Assembly: GCA_027487555.1 (NCBI GenBank)
Contig: JAIYDI010000033.1
Span: 1-64,000 of the forward strand
Direction: 5' to 3'
DNA length: 64,000 nt
Source: Hyphomicrobiales bacterium
Lineage (GTDB): Bacteria; Pseudomonadota; Alphaproteobacteria; Rhizobiales; Devosiaceae
Shown: positions 46,190 through 55,317 of the stretch, piece after piece
Layout: the number at the start of each line of letters is the position of its first letter
How positions within the stretch are numbered: the stretch's first letter is position 1
Program-made: the position numbers and the translations under genes
Notes under the pieces: model-generated
What the model was told of the DNA's origin: nothing
What the model saw: the letters and a program-made list of their open reading frames with translations, nothing else
Databases searched by the model: none

Positions 46190-46792
46190 ATGATGGAACA
46201 GCACGCGAAAGCATCCGCGGCACGCGCCAAGATTTTCGAGGCTACGATCGCGCTCCTGCTCGAGGGCGGGATACATGGGACACAGACCCGCACCGTGACG
46301 GAGCGCGCAGGCGTCGGAACAGGCTTGCTCAACCACTATTTCCGCTGGCCTGAACTCCGCGCTGCCGCATGGTCGTCGATCTTCGAAGCTGTGGCGCGAG
46401 ATACCCGACGCGACGGTGAGACACCCGAGCAGGCGCTGGACCGCTTCTTCGCCGAGACGTTCCTGGAATCGGCGCACCCGATCTGGCGTTTGTGGATCGA
46501 GGCCGAGAATCTGTCCAGCAGCGACAGCTATCTGGCGTCGGCCCTTGCCGGCGCCCGGACCGCGCTGCGCGTTGCCATGACAGATCTGCTTGTTGCGGGC
46601 CGACTGTCGGGCGCTTGGTCCGTCGCGACTCCGTCTGAAACGGCGATCCGTCTCGAAGCGATGCGCGATGGGCTCGCGGGGATGATCCTGTCGTCGGATC
46701 CCGAAGTGGATGCAGCAGCAGCCGAACGCCAACTCCGGATGCTGTTCAAGCTGGAATGCAAGGGCGATGAGAGCGGAAACGCCAAGGGCTGA
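46190..46792 (+). CDS. TetR/AcrR family transcriptional regulator
   Basis: About 200 residues. The N-terminal helix-turn-helix domain reads AKIFEATIALLLEGGIHGTQT, then VTERAGVGTGLLNHYFRW, and the rest is a helical ligand-binding domain. ATG 46190 is preferred because the longer frame would begin inside the second operator. It very likely represses its own gene and the divergent DUF418 gene through the two TTGAGC palindromes. A terminator follows at 46985. Confidence 0.9.
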   Translation: MMEQHAKASAARAKIFEATIALLLEGGIHGTQTRTVTERAGVGTGLLNHYFRWPELRAAAWSSIFEAVARDTRRDGETPEQALDRFFAETFLESAHPIWRLWIEAENLSSSDSYLASALAGARTALRVAMTDLLVAGRLSGAWSVATPSETAIRLEAMRDGLAGMILSSDPEVDAAAAERQLRMLFKLECKGDESGNAKG

Positions 46793-46984
46793 GGGTCCGT
46801 CGGGGCATAGCGACACCCGCTCGATCAGCCCTTGTCCGAGACGGGCGCGGCGGAAAGATCGCACCGGCTGTCCGGTTCGCACCCGCAACACAACAAAGAC
46901 CCGGACCATTTCGACGGCGGAACTCAACCGTGAAAGGCTGCGGGTCTCTGGGTGTCAGGTCCGCGCTCGCGCCGCCGGACGCAG

Positions 46985-47009
46985 AAAGACGGGCCGGCGG
47001 CCCGTCTTT
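46985..47009. terminator. bidirectional intrinsic terminator
   Basis: A perfect 11-bp stem (AAAGACGGGCC with GGCCCGTCTTT) around a GGC loop, followed by T-rich sequence on both strands. It lies between the convergent TetR gene (+) and the NTF2-like gene (-). Confidence 0.88.
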
Positions 47010-47028
47010 CTTGCGCGGGCAAAGCCGA

Positions 47029-47604
47029 TCAGGGCTTCGGTTCGTAGGGCAGCGAAGAGTGCTGGAGGAACAGTTCGAGGTGGCCGTCACCAGGCGCGCG
47101 CTTGAAGCCCATGGTGAAATCGACCTTCACTTCCTTGCCGGTCTTTGCATCGGTGAAGTAGTAATTGCCCATCGCGATGGCGCTATCCTCGTCGATATAG
47201 AACCCCTTGTTGTCGAAGCGGACGTTCGACCACGGGTTGATTGCGAAGCCATGATCCTCGGGCTCGATGCCACCGACGAAGTACGAGAGTGCCTGCTGCT
47301 TGTCTTCACGGAATTCGTCGACAGCCGCCTTGGTGGGCTTGAAGAGCACGACGCCATCCTTGAACGCGTAGTGCGCGTCGATGAAGCTCGACGCGGCAGC
47401 CTTGTAGTCACCGCCCTTGGTGAACACGTCGCCGATCTGCACCAGTCCGGTGCCCCAGGAGGACTCGGCGGCCAGGACTTCCGCCTCGGTGATCGGCGCC
47501 TTGGCGCTTTCGGCGAACACAGGCGTGATGGCGCCCGCAACAACTGCCAAAAGGGTAGAGGCGACCAGGTGCCGTGCCAGCCGGGACTGATTGATCTTGC
47601 TCAT
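47029..47604 (-). CDS. exported SnoaL/NTF2-like protein
   Basis: A 191-residue protein with a signal peptide (about 1-31, ending VFA|ES). It also has the cone-like alpha-beta fold signature of SnoaL/NTF2-type proteins: SSFIDAHYAFKDGVVLFKP, GFYIDEDSAIAMGNYYFTD and a terminal VDFTMGFKRAPGDGHLELFLQHSS. It is probably a periplasmic ligand-binding or dimeric protein; no catalytic residues can be assigned. It ends at the bidirectional terminator at 46985. Confidence 0.7.
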   Translation of the reverse strand: MSKINQSRLARHLVASTLLAVVAGAITPVFAESAKAPITEAEVLAAESSWGTGLVQIGDVFTKGGDYKAAASSFIDAHYAFKDGVVLFKPTKAAVDEFREDKQQALSYFVGGIEPEDHGFAINPWSNVRFDNKGFYIDEDSAIAMGNYYFTDAKTGKEVKVDFTMGFKRAPGDGHLELFLQHSSLPYEPKP

Positions 47605-47919
47605 GATGATGCGCTTCCTGGAGTGTGTTGGTTTTGTCGTGACCGTCCGGCCACGGCGATTGGTCTAGCCCCCCGGGTTTTCAGCCACATTTGCCGCGCC
47701 TTACAGATAGTTCAGCTTGCGCGGCCGCGACTGAACGACATGAGCGGGATGCAGCGCCTTGGGCATGTCTATGAGCCGGTTTGCTCCCGCGCGGGCGAAA
47801 GCGCGACGGAGCGCTGGTGGCTGGAGGCGAGCGCCACGGCTCGCGGCGGCGGCGGCCGAGACCATCCCTATATGCGACCGCAGCAAGCCGAGATTGGCAC
47901 AAGGCCTGTCGTCAGGGCG
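47605..47919. other. 315-bp intergenic region
   Basis: A 61-codon minus-strand frame ends at 47701, but it shows no domain and no start signal. It contains the promoter region of the NTF2-like gene. Nothing else is supported. Confidence 0.35.
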
Positions 47920-49293
47920 TCAAGCCACGCCGTGGATGCGGGCAAACCGCAGGGTCACGCGTAGCCCTGGCGCGGCGTCGGTCAGCGACAGCCCTGCCCC
48001 ATGCAGGTCGGCCACTGCCTTGACCAGGGCAAGCCCAAGGCCGGTGCCTTCGGTCGTACGGCTCTTTTCCAGCCGATAGAGGCGACGCAGCACTTTGTCG
48101 CGTTCGGCCACAGGTATGCCGGGCCCGGTGTCGCTGACAGAGGCGACAGCGTGGTCGCCCTCTGCCTGGACAGTGCATGATATCGTAGTGCCGGACGGGC
48201 AATGGCGAATGGCGTTCTCAATCAGGTTCGCACAGGTCTGCGTCAACAATTCCCTGTCGCCCATGACCCAGACGGGGCCATGCGTGTCCCACGCCAGAGA
48301 GATGCCGGCATCCTCGGCGACGTCGGCGTAGACATCAGCAACATCCGCCACCAGCGCAGCCAGATCGAGAGACGCAAACTTCTCGCGCCGCGCGCCCGCC
48401 TCGATCTGGGCGATCCGCAGCAGGGCGGTGAAGGTCTGGTCGATTGTCTCACCTTGCGCAAGGGCAGCGGCAAGGTCGTCCTCCGGATCCCCTCCCGAAG
48501 CGGCCTTGTGGGCGGCCTCCATGAGATGGATTCTGAGCCGGTTCAGCGGAGTCCTGAGGTCGTGGGCGATGTTCGAGCTGACCTCCTGGCTCGCCTCGAC
48601 CACGGACGCCAGCCGTTCAAGGGCTGCGTTCATGGCCCCGGAAATCCGGTCCAGATCGTCGCCCTTGCCGGTGACCGGCAGACGCGCCGACAGGTCCCCC
48701 TGCGCGATCCGGGCGGCGGCTGCCTCGGCCACTGTCATCCGGGCCTGCACCCTCGCGGCGAGGGCCATGCCGGCGGCGAGTGCCGCCACAAGGGTCGCCA
48801 GTGCCGCCCAACCGAAGGAGCCCAGCACATCCGCCTGCAGGACATCCTGCTCCGCATTGGAGAGGCCGACCGTCAGGCTGTAGCGCGCAACACGACCCGA
48901 AAACACCCGATAGGAATGGTCCGCTGCCACCGCGAGCCGGGCAGCGGGTAGTGTGGACCATCCGTCCGGGATAGCCGCGTCAGCGATATTGCTTGCCAGA
49001 ATCCCGCCATTCGGGGCCACGAGCCGATAGGCCGTTGCCCGGCCGGGGCTGGCCTTGATGCGGGACTCCACGGCTTCGATCAGATCGGCCTCGTCGCCCA
49101 GCTCGCCCGTCTCCTCGATAGCTGCGAAGATCTCCGTCACGCGGGCGTCCTGCCGCACCGCCACCTGCGATTGCATCAGCCCATAGCCAACACCACCAGC
49201 CAGCATGAGCGTTGCCAGAACAAACAGCGCCACGCCCAGCGCCAGACGGAACGAGGTGTGCCGCCAAAGATCAACGAGGCGCATGAAGCGCAT
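47920..49293 (-). CDS. sensor histidine kinase
   Basis: About 457 residues. A first membrane helix (near 15-38), a periplasmic sensor region of about 130 residues and a second helix lead to a HAMP linker. The HisKA domain has the phospho-acceptor in SSNIAHDLRTPLNRLRIHL. The ATPase domain has NLIENAIRHC (N box), VSDTGPGIP (G1) and GTGLGLALVKAV (G2). It overlaps the end of the response-regulator gene by about 23 bp and is co-transcribed with it. The ligand is unknown. Confidence 0.92.
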   Translation of the reverse strand: MRFMRLVDLWRHTSFRLALGVALFVLATLMLAGGVGYGLMQSQVAVRQDARVTEIFAAIEETGELGDEADLIEAVESRIKASPGRATAYRLVAPNGGILASNIADAAIPDGWSTLPAARLAVAADHSYRVFSGRVARYSLTVGLSNAEQDVLQADVLGSFGWAALATLVAALAAGMALAARVQARMTVAEAAAARIAQGDLSARLPVTGKGDDLDRISGAMNAALERLASVVEASQEVSSNIAHDLRTPLNRLRIHLMEAAHKAASGGDPEDDLAAALAQGETIDQTFTALLRIAQIEAGARREKFASLDLAALVADVADVYADVAEDAGISLAWDTHGPVWVMGDRELLTQTCANLIENAIRHCPSGTTISCTVQAEGDHAVASVSDTGPGIPVAERDKVLRRLYRLEKSRTTEGTGLGLALVKAVADLHGAGLSLTDAAPGLRVTLRFARIHGVA

Positions 49294-49948
49294 ATCCCAT
49301 GTTCTTGACGGTGTGCAGCAGGGCCACGGGGAACGGTTTGTCGATCTTGGCACGCAAGCGGCTGATATGGGTTTCGACAACCGAAGTCCGTGGGTTGAAA
49401 TGGAAATCCCACACCTGCTCGAGCAGCATCGTGCGCGTCACCACGCGCCCCTCGTTGCGCATCAGCACCTCCAGCAGCGTGAACTCCTTTGGCAGCAGGT
49501 CGATCATCTGCCCGGAGCGTGAAGCGGTGCGACGCAACAGGTCCAGTGTCAGGTCCGCGACCCGCAGCACGCTCTTCACGTCCTGAACCGGGGGACGACG
49601 CGCCAGCGCATTGACCCGTGCCAGCAACTCGGCAAAGGCGAAGGGTTTGGTGAGATAGTCGTCGCCGCCCGCTTCGAGTCCTTCGACACGGTCATCGATG
49701 CCGCCGAGCGTCGTGAGGAAAAGGACAGGCGTCTTGCGCCCCGCAGCACGCAGGGCGCGCACCACCGACAAACCGTCCAGCCCCGGCAGCATCCGGTCCA
49801 CCACCAGCACGTCATAGCTTTCGCGGGTGGCCTGGAACAGCGCATCCGCGCCGTCAGCAAGCACGTCACAGACGTGCCCCTGCTCGGTCAGGCCACGGCA
49901 GACATAGGAAGCGACCGAAGGGTCGTCCTCGACCAGAAGGATTCGCAT
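49271..49948 (-). CDS. OmpR-family response regulator
   Basis: 225 residues. The receiver domain has the acidic pocket VEDD at 7-10, phospho-acceptor Asp51 in VVDRMLPGLDG and the conserved Lys in YLTKPFAF. The C-terminal winged helix ends DLLPKEFTLLEVLMRNEGRVV, then FNPRTSVVETHISRLRAKID. It is partnered with the histidine kinase immediately downstream. Confidence 0.93.
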   Translation of the reverse strand: MRILLVEDDPSVASYVCRGLTEQGHVCDVLADGADALFQATRESYDVLVVDRMLPGLDGLSVVRALRAAGRKTPVLFLTTLGGIDDRVEGLEAGGDDYLTKPFAFAELLARVNALARRPPVQDVKSVLRVADLTLDLLRRTASRSGQMIDLLPKEFTLLEVLMRNEGRVVTRTMLLEQVWDFHFNPRTSVVETHISRLRAKIDKPFPVALLHTVKNMGYALHAPR

Positions 49949-50335
49949 GACGGGCTTTCGACTGTGAACACGCCTGATAAGCCATGCGCATCTAGATCAA
50001 CCCAAGCGCGCAGCAAACATACAAATCTGTAAGGACAGGCAAAGCCTGCCTGCTGCCGAATGACACAATGACGCCCGTGCCGGGACGAAACGCTCATCGG
50101 CATAGGCGCCTCGCTTGCGGCCAGTGCGGATGGCTGCGGTGCGGGCCGGTCGCCCGCTGCGGTCAGGTCCATCGCCTGTACCGGCGCAAAACGATCCCAT
50201 GGCCTCGCCCCGTCGCGAAAATCCGCTCGCAACGGGTGTGACAAAACGCAAAGGCAGATGGTTTCCGGCCGCGCATATGCTTATAGAATAGGGGAAGTTT
50301 GGCGGCTTCGGCTGTCACTCGATTGGGAGCCATTC
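49949..50335. other. 387-bp divergent intergenic region
   Basis: It lies between the two-component operon (-) and the amino-acid ABC operon (+) and should contain promoters for both. A small inverted repeat (CAGGCAAAGCCTG, about 50,036) is present. No gene is seen. Confidence 0.35.
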
Positions 50336-51169
50336 ATGATTCATGCCTTCAAGCACACGGCGCTGGCCGCGCTGACCGCGGTGACGCTGGTCGCCGGGCT
50401 CGGCCACGCCTTCGCGCAGGAAGAGACGCCGGCAGATCCGCGTCTGTTCACCCCCGGCAAGCTGACTGTCGCGACCTCCGACCCGAGCTATCCACCGTGG
50501 GTACTCGACAACAAGCCCGAAGACGGCAAGGGCTTCGAAGCCGCGCTGGTCTACGCGCTCGCGGCCGAACTCGGCTTCAAGAGCGAGGATGTCGTCTGGG
50601 TCGATGCGACCTTCGACCAGGCCATTGCGCCGGGCGACAAGGCCTATGACTTCTCCATCCAGCAGATTTCGGTGACGCCGGAACGCTCCAAGGTCGCGAC
50701 TTTCTCGGATGTCTACTACCAGGCCGACAAGGTGGTGATCGCGCTCCCCGGCTCGGACGTGACCAAGGCCAAGAGCTTCGAAGACCTGCGCAAGGCGCGC
50801 TGGGGCGTCGCCATCGGCACCACCGACAACGACTATGTCGAGAAGATCCTCGGGGTCGAAGCTCCGGCGGTGTTCGACGACCAGGCCGGTGTGTTCCAGG
50901 CGCTGCAGGGCGGCCAGATCGACGCCACCATCGCAGCGCTGCCCACCGCGCTCTACGCGACTGCGGTGCAGGTGCCGGAAGCCAAGATCGTGGCGCTGCT
51001 CCCCAAGGACCCGCGTGACGAGGGCCTCGGACTGATCTTCGAGTTCGAGAACCCGATCGTGCAGTGGATCAACAAGGGCCTCGCGGCGGTCAAGGCCAAG
51101 GGCACAATCGACGAGCTGGTGCAGACCTATCTCGTGGCAGACCCGAATATCCCGACCATCAGCGAATGA
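50336..51169 (+). CDS. polar amino-acid ABC transporter substrate-binding protein
   Basis: 277 residues with a signal peptide ending AFA|QEE, then an SBP_bac_3 fold: LTVATSDPSYPPW, GFEAALVYALAAEL, DFSIQQISVTPERSKVATFSDVYY and LRKARWGVAIGTT. Start 50336 follows GGGAG. It overlaps the permease gene by ATGA. Only one permease gene follows, so the permease is presumably a homodimer. The likely ligand is an amino acid or small derivative. Confidence 0.9.
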   Translation: MIHAFKHTALAALTAVTLVAGLGHAFAQEETPADPRLFTPGKLTVATSDPSYPPWVLDNKPEDGKGFEAALVYALAAELGFKSEDVVWVDATFDQAIAPGDKAYDFSIQQISVTPERSKVATFSDVYYQADKVVIALPGSDVTKAKSFEDLRKARWGVAIGTTDNDYVEKILGVEAPAVFDDQAGVFQALQGGQIDATIAALPTALYATAVQVPEAKIVALLPKDPRDEGLGLIFEFENPIVQWINKGLAAVKAKGTIDELVQTYLVADPNIPTISE

Positions 51170-52002
51170 CCGGACGAAAATCCCGCCCTCGGGGCGGCAA
51201 GCAACGCGAGGACCGGCTTGTGCCGGTCCTCGTCAGTGTTTTGAGCATCGTGGTCGTGTTCGGTATCATTGGCTGGGCCGTGGGCTCAGCCGAGCAATGG
51301 CCGCGCATCCGCTCGCAGTTTTTCGATCCCGCCGCCATCATGGATGCCTTCCCCGGCGTCTGGCGCGGCTTCCTCACCAATATGCGGATCTGGGTGATCT
51401 GCCTCGTCGCGACGGCACTGCTGGCGCTGGTGCTTGCCGTCGGCCGCACCTTCGAAGGCCCGTGGTTCACACCGATCCGGCTGTTCGTCACCGTCTATAT
51501 CGATCTCTTGCGCGGCATTCCGGCCCTGTTGCTGGTGCTGCTGTTCGGCTTCGGCATTCCGGCGCTGCAATTGCCGGGGGTCAGCACGGACGGCGTGGTG
51601 TGGGGCACGGTGGCGATTGTGCTCAGCTACTCGGCCTATGTGGCCGAAGTCTACCGCTCTGGCATCGATTCGGTGCATGATGGGCAGCGGCTTGCCGCCA
51701 AGGCGCTCGGGCTGACGCAATGGCAGGCGCTCATCCACACGGTGCTGCCGCAGGCGCTGCGCAACGTGTTTCCGGCACTGCTCAACCTCACGATCGCGCT
51801 GCAGAAGGATGTGGCGCTGCTCTCGGTGATCGGCGTGCGCGACGCGGTGCGCGAGGCGCAGATCTATACCGCGCGCACCTTCAACTATTCCTCGCTGATC
51901 GCCGCGGCGATCCTGTTCATGCTCGCCACCGTGCCGCTGTCGCGCCTTGCCGACCACCTCTCCCGCAAGGATCGCGAACGCCGCCTGCAGGGGGGCAAGT
52001 GA
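51166..52002 (+). CDS. amino-acid ABC transporter permease
   Basis: 278 residues with a basic cytoplasmic N-terminus, about five to six membrane helices and the EAA loop AAKALGLTQWQALIHTVLPQAL of the HisMQ type. It is coupled by ATGA to the binding-protein gene and by TGATG to the ATPase gene. Confidence 0.93.
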   Translation: MTGRKSRPRGGKQREDRLVPVLVSVLSIVVVFGIIGWAVGSAEQWPRIRSQFFDPAAIMDAFPGVWRGFLTNMRIWVICLVATALLALVLAVGRTFEGPWFTPIRLFVTVYIDLLRGIPALLLVLLFGFGIPALQLPGVSTDGVVWGTVAIVLSYSAYVAEVYRSGIDSVHDGQRLAAKALGLTQWQALIHTVLPQALRNVFPALLNLTIALQKDVALLSVIGVRDAVREAQIYTARTFNYSSLIAAAILFMLATVPLSRLADHLSRKDRERRLQGGK

Positions 52003-52751
52003 TGGACCGGATTACGATTTCTGGCCTCACCAAGAGCTATGGCGACAAGCGGGTGCTCGACGGCATCGATCTTGTCGTGCGCCCGCACGAAGTGGTGTCG
52101 CTGATCGGTGCGTCGGGCTCGGGCAAGTCGACGCTGCTGCGCTGCATCAACGGGCTGACCGACTTCGAGGCGGGCAGTGTCACGCTCGACGGGGTCGACA
52201 TCTTCGACGAGAGTTTCGGGCGGACCGGGCTTTACAAGCGGATCGGCATCGTCTTCCAGGCCTATAACCTGTTCCCGCACATGAGCGTGCTCGACAACGT
52301 GACGCTCGCCCCGATCAAGGCGCACAAGGTTCGCCGCGCCGAAGCGGAAGCGCGGGGGCAGGAACTCCTCGAGCGCTTCGGCCTCGGCGGTTTCGCGCGC
52401 ACCTATCCCGAAAAGCTCTCGGGCGGGCAGCAGCAGCGCGTCGCCATCGTGCGCTGCCTCGCGACACGGCCGGATGTGCTCCTGCTCGACGAGGTCACCG
52501 CCTCGCTCGATCCCGAACTCATCGGCGAGGTGCTCGGCATCATCCGCGAGCTCCGAACCGAAGGGATGACCATGGTCATCGTCACACACGAGATGAGCTT
52601 TGCCCGCGACATTTCGGATCGTGTACTGTTTCTCGACCAGGGCCGGATTGTCGAGGAAGGGCCACCCGGCCAGATCTTCGGCGCCCCGCATGAGGAGCGG
52701 ACCCGCCGCTTCCTCGACCGCATCATCGCCTCTGGCCGCCTCGGCGGCTGA
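52002..52751 (+). CDS. amino-acid ABC transporter ATP-binding protein
   Basis: 249 residues. Walker A GASGSGKST, signature LSGGQQQRVAIVR, Walker B VLLLDEVTASLD and the H-loop VIVTHEM are all present. It is the third gene of the polar amino-acid uptake operon, followed after 31 bp by the M20 amidohydrolase. Confidence 0.94.
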   Translation: MDRITISGLTKSYGDKRVLDGIDLVVRPHEVVSLIGASGSGKSTLLRCINGLTDFEAGSVTLDGVDIFDESFGRTGLYKRIGIVFQAYNLFPHMSVLDNVTLAPIKAHKVRRAEAEARGQELLERFGLGGFARTYPEKLSGGQQQRVAIVRCLATRPDVLLLDEVTASLDPELIGEVLGIIRELRTEGMTMVIVTHEMSFARDISDRVLFLDQGRIVEEGPPGQIFGAPHEERTRRFLDRIIASGRLGG

Positions 52752-52782
52752 GGTCACCGGCGGACCCTAAGGGAGGCATTGC

Positions 52783-53949
52783 ATGTCTGGCGAATTCGAC
52801 GCGGAGCGCCTCGCCGCCTATGCGGCGCTGCGGCAACACCTGCACCGCCGACCCGAGCTTGCCTATGGCGAGCACGAAACCAGCGCGCTTGTCGCCGAAA
52901 AGCTGCGCGGCTGGGGCTTCGATGTGGCAACGGGCATCGGTGGCACCGGCGTCGTCGCCAGCCTCGTCAACGGTCCGGGAGCAGGCAGCATCGCCATCCG
53001 CGCCGACATGGACGCGCTGCCGATCACCGAGGCGACCGGGCTGCCCCATGCCAGCGAAGTGGCTGGCAAGATGCATGCCTGCGGCCATGACGGGCACACG
53101 ACCATCCTGCTCGCCGCTGCCGAGGAACTGGCGCGCACCCGTGATTTCTCGGGCACCGTTCGGCTGATCTTCCAGCCCGCCGAGGAGGATGGCGCGGGTG
53201 CGCAGCGCATGATCGACGAGGGGCTGTTCGAACGCTTCCCCGTCGATGCGATGTACGGGCTGCACAACTGGCCAGGCGTGCCCGCAGGCGCATTCCGCTT
53301 CATCGATGGCCCCGCCATGGCGGCGGTCGAACTCATCATCATCCGGGTGCTGGGGCGGGGCGGACATGGCGCCAAGCCGCATCTCACCGTCGATCCGGTG
53401 GTCGCGGCGGCCTCCATCGTCATGGCGCTGCAGTCGGTGGTGTCGCGCAATATCGACCCCTCCGAGACGGCGGTGGTCACGGTCGGTGCCATCCATGGCG
53501 GCATCGCACCCAATGTCATCCCGGACAGCGTCGAGCTGCAGCTTACCGTGCGCAGCTTCACGCCCGAAATCCGCGACCGGATCAAGGCCCGCATCCTTGC
53601 CATCGCCGAGGCGCAAGCCCAGAGCTTTGGCGCCACCACCGAGATTTTCGCGCCGCCGGGCTACCCGGCGCTCACCAACGACCCCGCCCACAATGCCATC
53701 GCCCGCAATACGGCGCTCAGGCTCTTCGGACCCGATCGCGTCGCCGCCCTGCCACCTCTCGCGGTGAGCGAGGACTTTGCCTATTTCCTCGCGCACAAGC
53801 CCGGGGCCTATCTTTTCGTCGGCAACGGGGCGAGTGCCGAACTGCACAGCCCCGCCTATGACTTCAACGACGCGATCATCGGCGATGCCGCCCGGTTCTG
53901 GGTGGGGCTCGTGCGCGACTTCCTGTCGGGGAATGCCGGGCCCGTCTGA
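52783..53949 (+). CDS. M20 family amidohydrolase (hippurate hydrolase-like)
   Basis: A 388-residue metallopeptidase-fold enzyme. Metal-site segments are IRADMDALP, MHACGHDGHT and IFQPAEEDGAGAQ, and the lid-domain His is in GHGAKPH. It cleaves N-acyl or aminoacyl amides. The GGGAGG site before ATG 52783 and its place after the ABC genes suggest that it processes the imported compound. Confidence 0.92.
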   Translation: MSGEFDAERLAAYAALRQHLHRRPELAYGEHETSALVAEKLRGWGFDVATGIGGTGVVASLVNGPGAGSIAIRADMDALPITEATGLPHASEVAGKMHACGHDGHTTILLAAAEELARTRDFSGTVRLIFQPAEEDGAGAQRMIDEGLFERFPVDAMYGLHNWPGVPAGAFRFIDGPAMAAVELIIIRVLGRGGHGAKPHLTVDPVVAAASIVMALQSVVSRNIDPSETAVVTVGAIHGGIAPNVIPDSVELQLTVRSFTPEIRDRIKARILAIAEAQAQSFGATTEIFAPPGYPALTNDPAHNAIARNTALRLFGPDRVAALPPLAVSEDFAYFLAHKPGAYLFVGNGASAELHSPAYDFNDAIIGDAARFWVGLVRDFLSGNAGPV

Positions 53950-53983
53950 GCCTCCGCCATGACCATCGGGGCGCGCGCGAACC

Positions 53984-54931
53984 CTATTCCACAACGGTGG
54001 GCGCAGCACGACCATCGCCGAAGCGGATGACCGAGCGCAGGGCCGCAAGGATGCCCGCCGCCGAGACGATCACCATGCCGCCGATCGACAGCAGGTCGGG
54101 CACATGCGCGAACACCAGCCAGCTCAGCAGCCCGGCCCAGACCAGTTCGAGATAGAGCACCGGAGAGAGCAGCGAAGCCGGCGCGAAGCGATAGGCCGCC
54201 GTCAGCAGGAAGTGCCCCACCCCGCCGGTGATGCCGAGGCTGACGAGCAGGGCCGCTTCCCACAGCGTCGGCACATGCGCGCTCGGAGTGAACAGCGCCA
54301 GCACGGAGAAGGCCACCGCGCCATAAACCGCGGTCTGGAAGAGCATGGCGACCACGCTTTCAGACTTGGTCAATTGCCGGCTCAGCAACTGGTAGAAGGC
54401 TGCGGCCACGACATTGAGCCCGAGAAACAGTACGCCAAGCGGATCAAGATTGGCGCCCGGCCGGACGATGAGCAGCACGCCGCCAAAGCCAAGGATGACC
54501 GCGACCCAACCGAGCACGCCGACCTTTTCCTTGAGGAAGGGCCGCGACAGCAGCACCACCACCATGGGGGCGAGGAAGCCGATCGCTGCTGCTTCCGCCA
54601 CAGGCAGGCGCTGCACGCCGAGCCCGAGCAGCAGCGACGAGAAAATGAGGCAGGCGGTACGCAGCCGGACCAGCCATAGGTTCGAAATCCGGAACGCGGC
54701 ACGGCCACGCGTCGGCAGCACCACGCCCGCCATCAGCAGCGACTGCACGATATAGCGCACCGCCATGATCAGCGGCACGGCATAGACCTGGGCCAGCGTC
54801 TTGGTGGTGGCATTCATCAGCGCAAACAGGAACACCGACGCGGCGGCGAGCCCCACCCCGAGCAGCGCCGACATCGGGTTGTGGGCCGCGGAGGCAGAAG
54901 ACACCGCGGACGTGCCGTTGGTCGAAGTCAC
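53984..54931 (-). CDS. EamA/DMT-family transporter
   Basis: 315 residues with ten predicted helices in two five-helix repeats, typical of drug/metabolite exporters (RxxxR-type loops, PVAEAAAIGFLAPMVVVLLSR and the GGxLLIVRPG-like end of repeat 1). The GTG start 54931 follows GGAAGG. It converges on the M20 gene with only 34 bp between stops. Confidence 0.88.
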   Translation of the reverse strand: MTSTNGTSAVSSASAAHNPMSALLGVGLAAASVFLFALMNATTKTLAQVYAVPLIMAVRYIVQSLLMAGVVLPTRGRAAFRISNLWLVRLRTACLIFSSLLLGLGVQRLPVAEAAAIGFLAPMVVVLLSRPFLKEKVGVLGWVAVILGFGGVLLIVRPGANLDPLGVLFLGLNVVAAAFYQLLSRQLTKSESVVAMLFQTAVYGAVAFSVLALFTPSAHVPTLWEAALLVSLGITGGVGHFLLTAAYRFAPASLLSPVLYLELVWAGLLSWLVFAHVPDLLSIGGMVIVSAAGILAALRSVIRFGDGRAAPTVVE

Positions 54932-55317
54932 GTTGCGCGGCCTTCCGGAACAGTCAGCAGGCGCTTTACTGCCATTCCGCGACAGGTGGCAACGCCTTTC
55001 CGGCGCGGGTCAGCGATGCAGTATGGGCAGCGGCCTTCCCTCAGCATGCGATGATACGCGGATAGCCCGATGCTGGCGGCGCTCATCTCCCAACGGGCCC
55101 TTTGCCAGTGGCGCGTGGCCCGGCACCGGCCGACGCTCTGCCTCGTGCTTGCACTGCCGTACCGGCGATTCGAATATCGTTCCGTCCTTTTCCAAATATA
55201 ACAAGTTTGACTCTGCCTAGTATTGCGCCGTCCATGCGAAGAAATTCTAACCGGTACCCGATCAACAATATTCGTGATGGCGGTCCTTCAATTTCGGCCA
55301 GAGGCAGGGAAAAGCAG
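54932..55317. other. 386-bp intergenic region
   Basis: It separates the divergent EamA and ice-binding genes. A plus-strand frame crosses it, but the coding start is at 55318. An AT-rich patch near 55,190-55,220 may hold a promoter. Confidence 0.35.
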
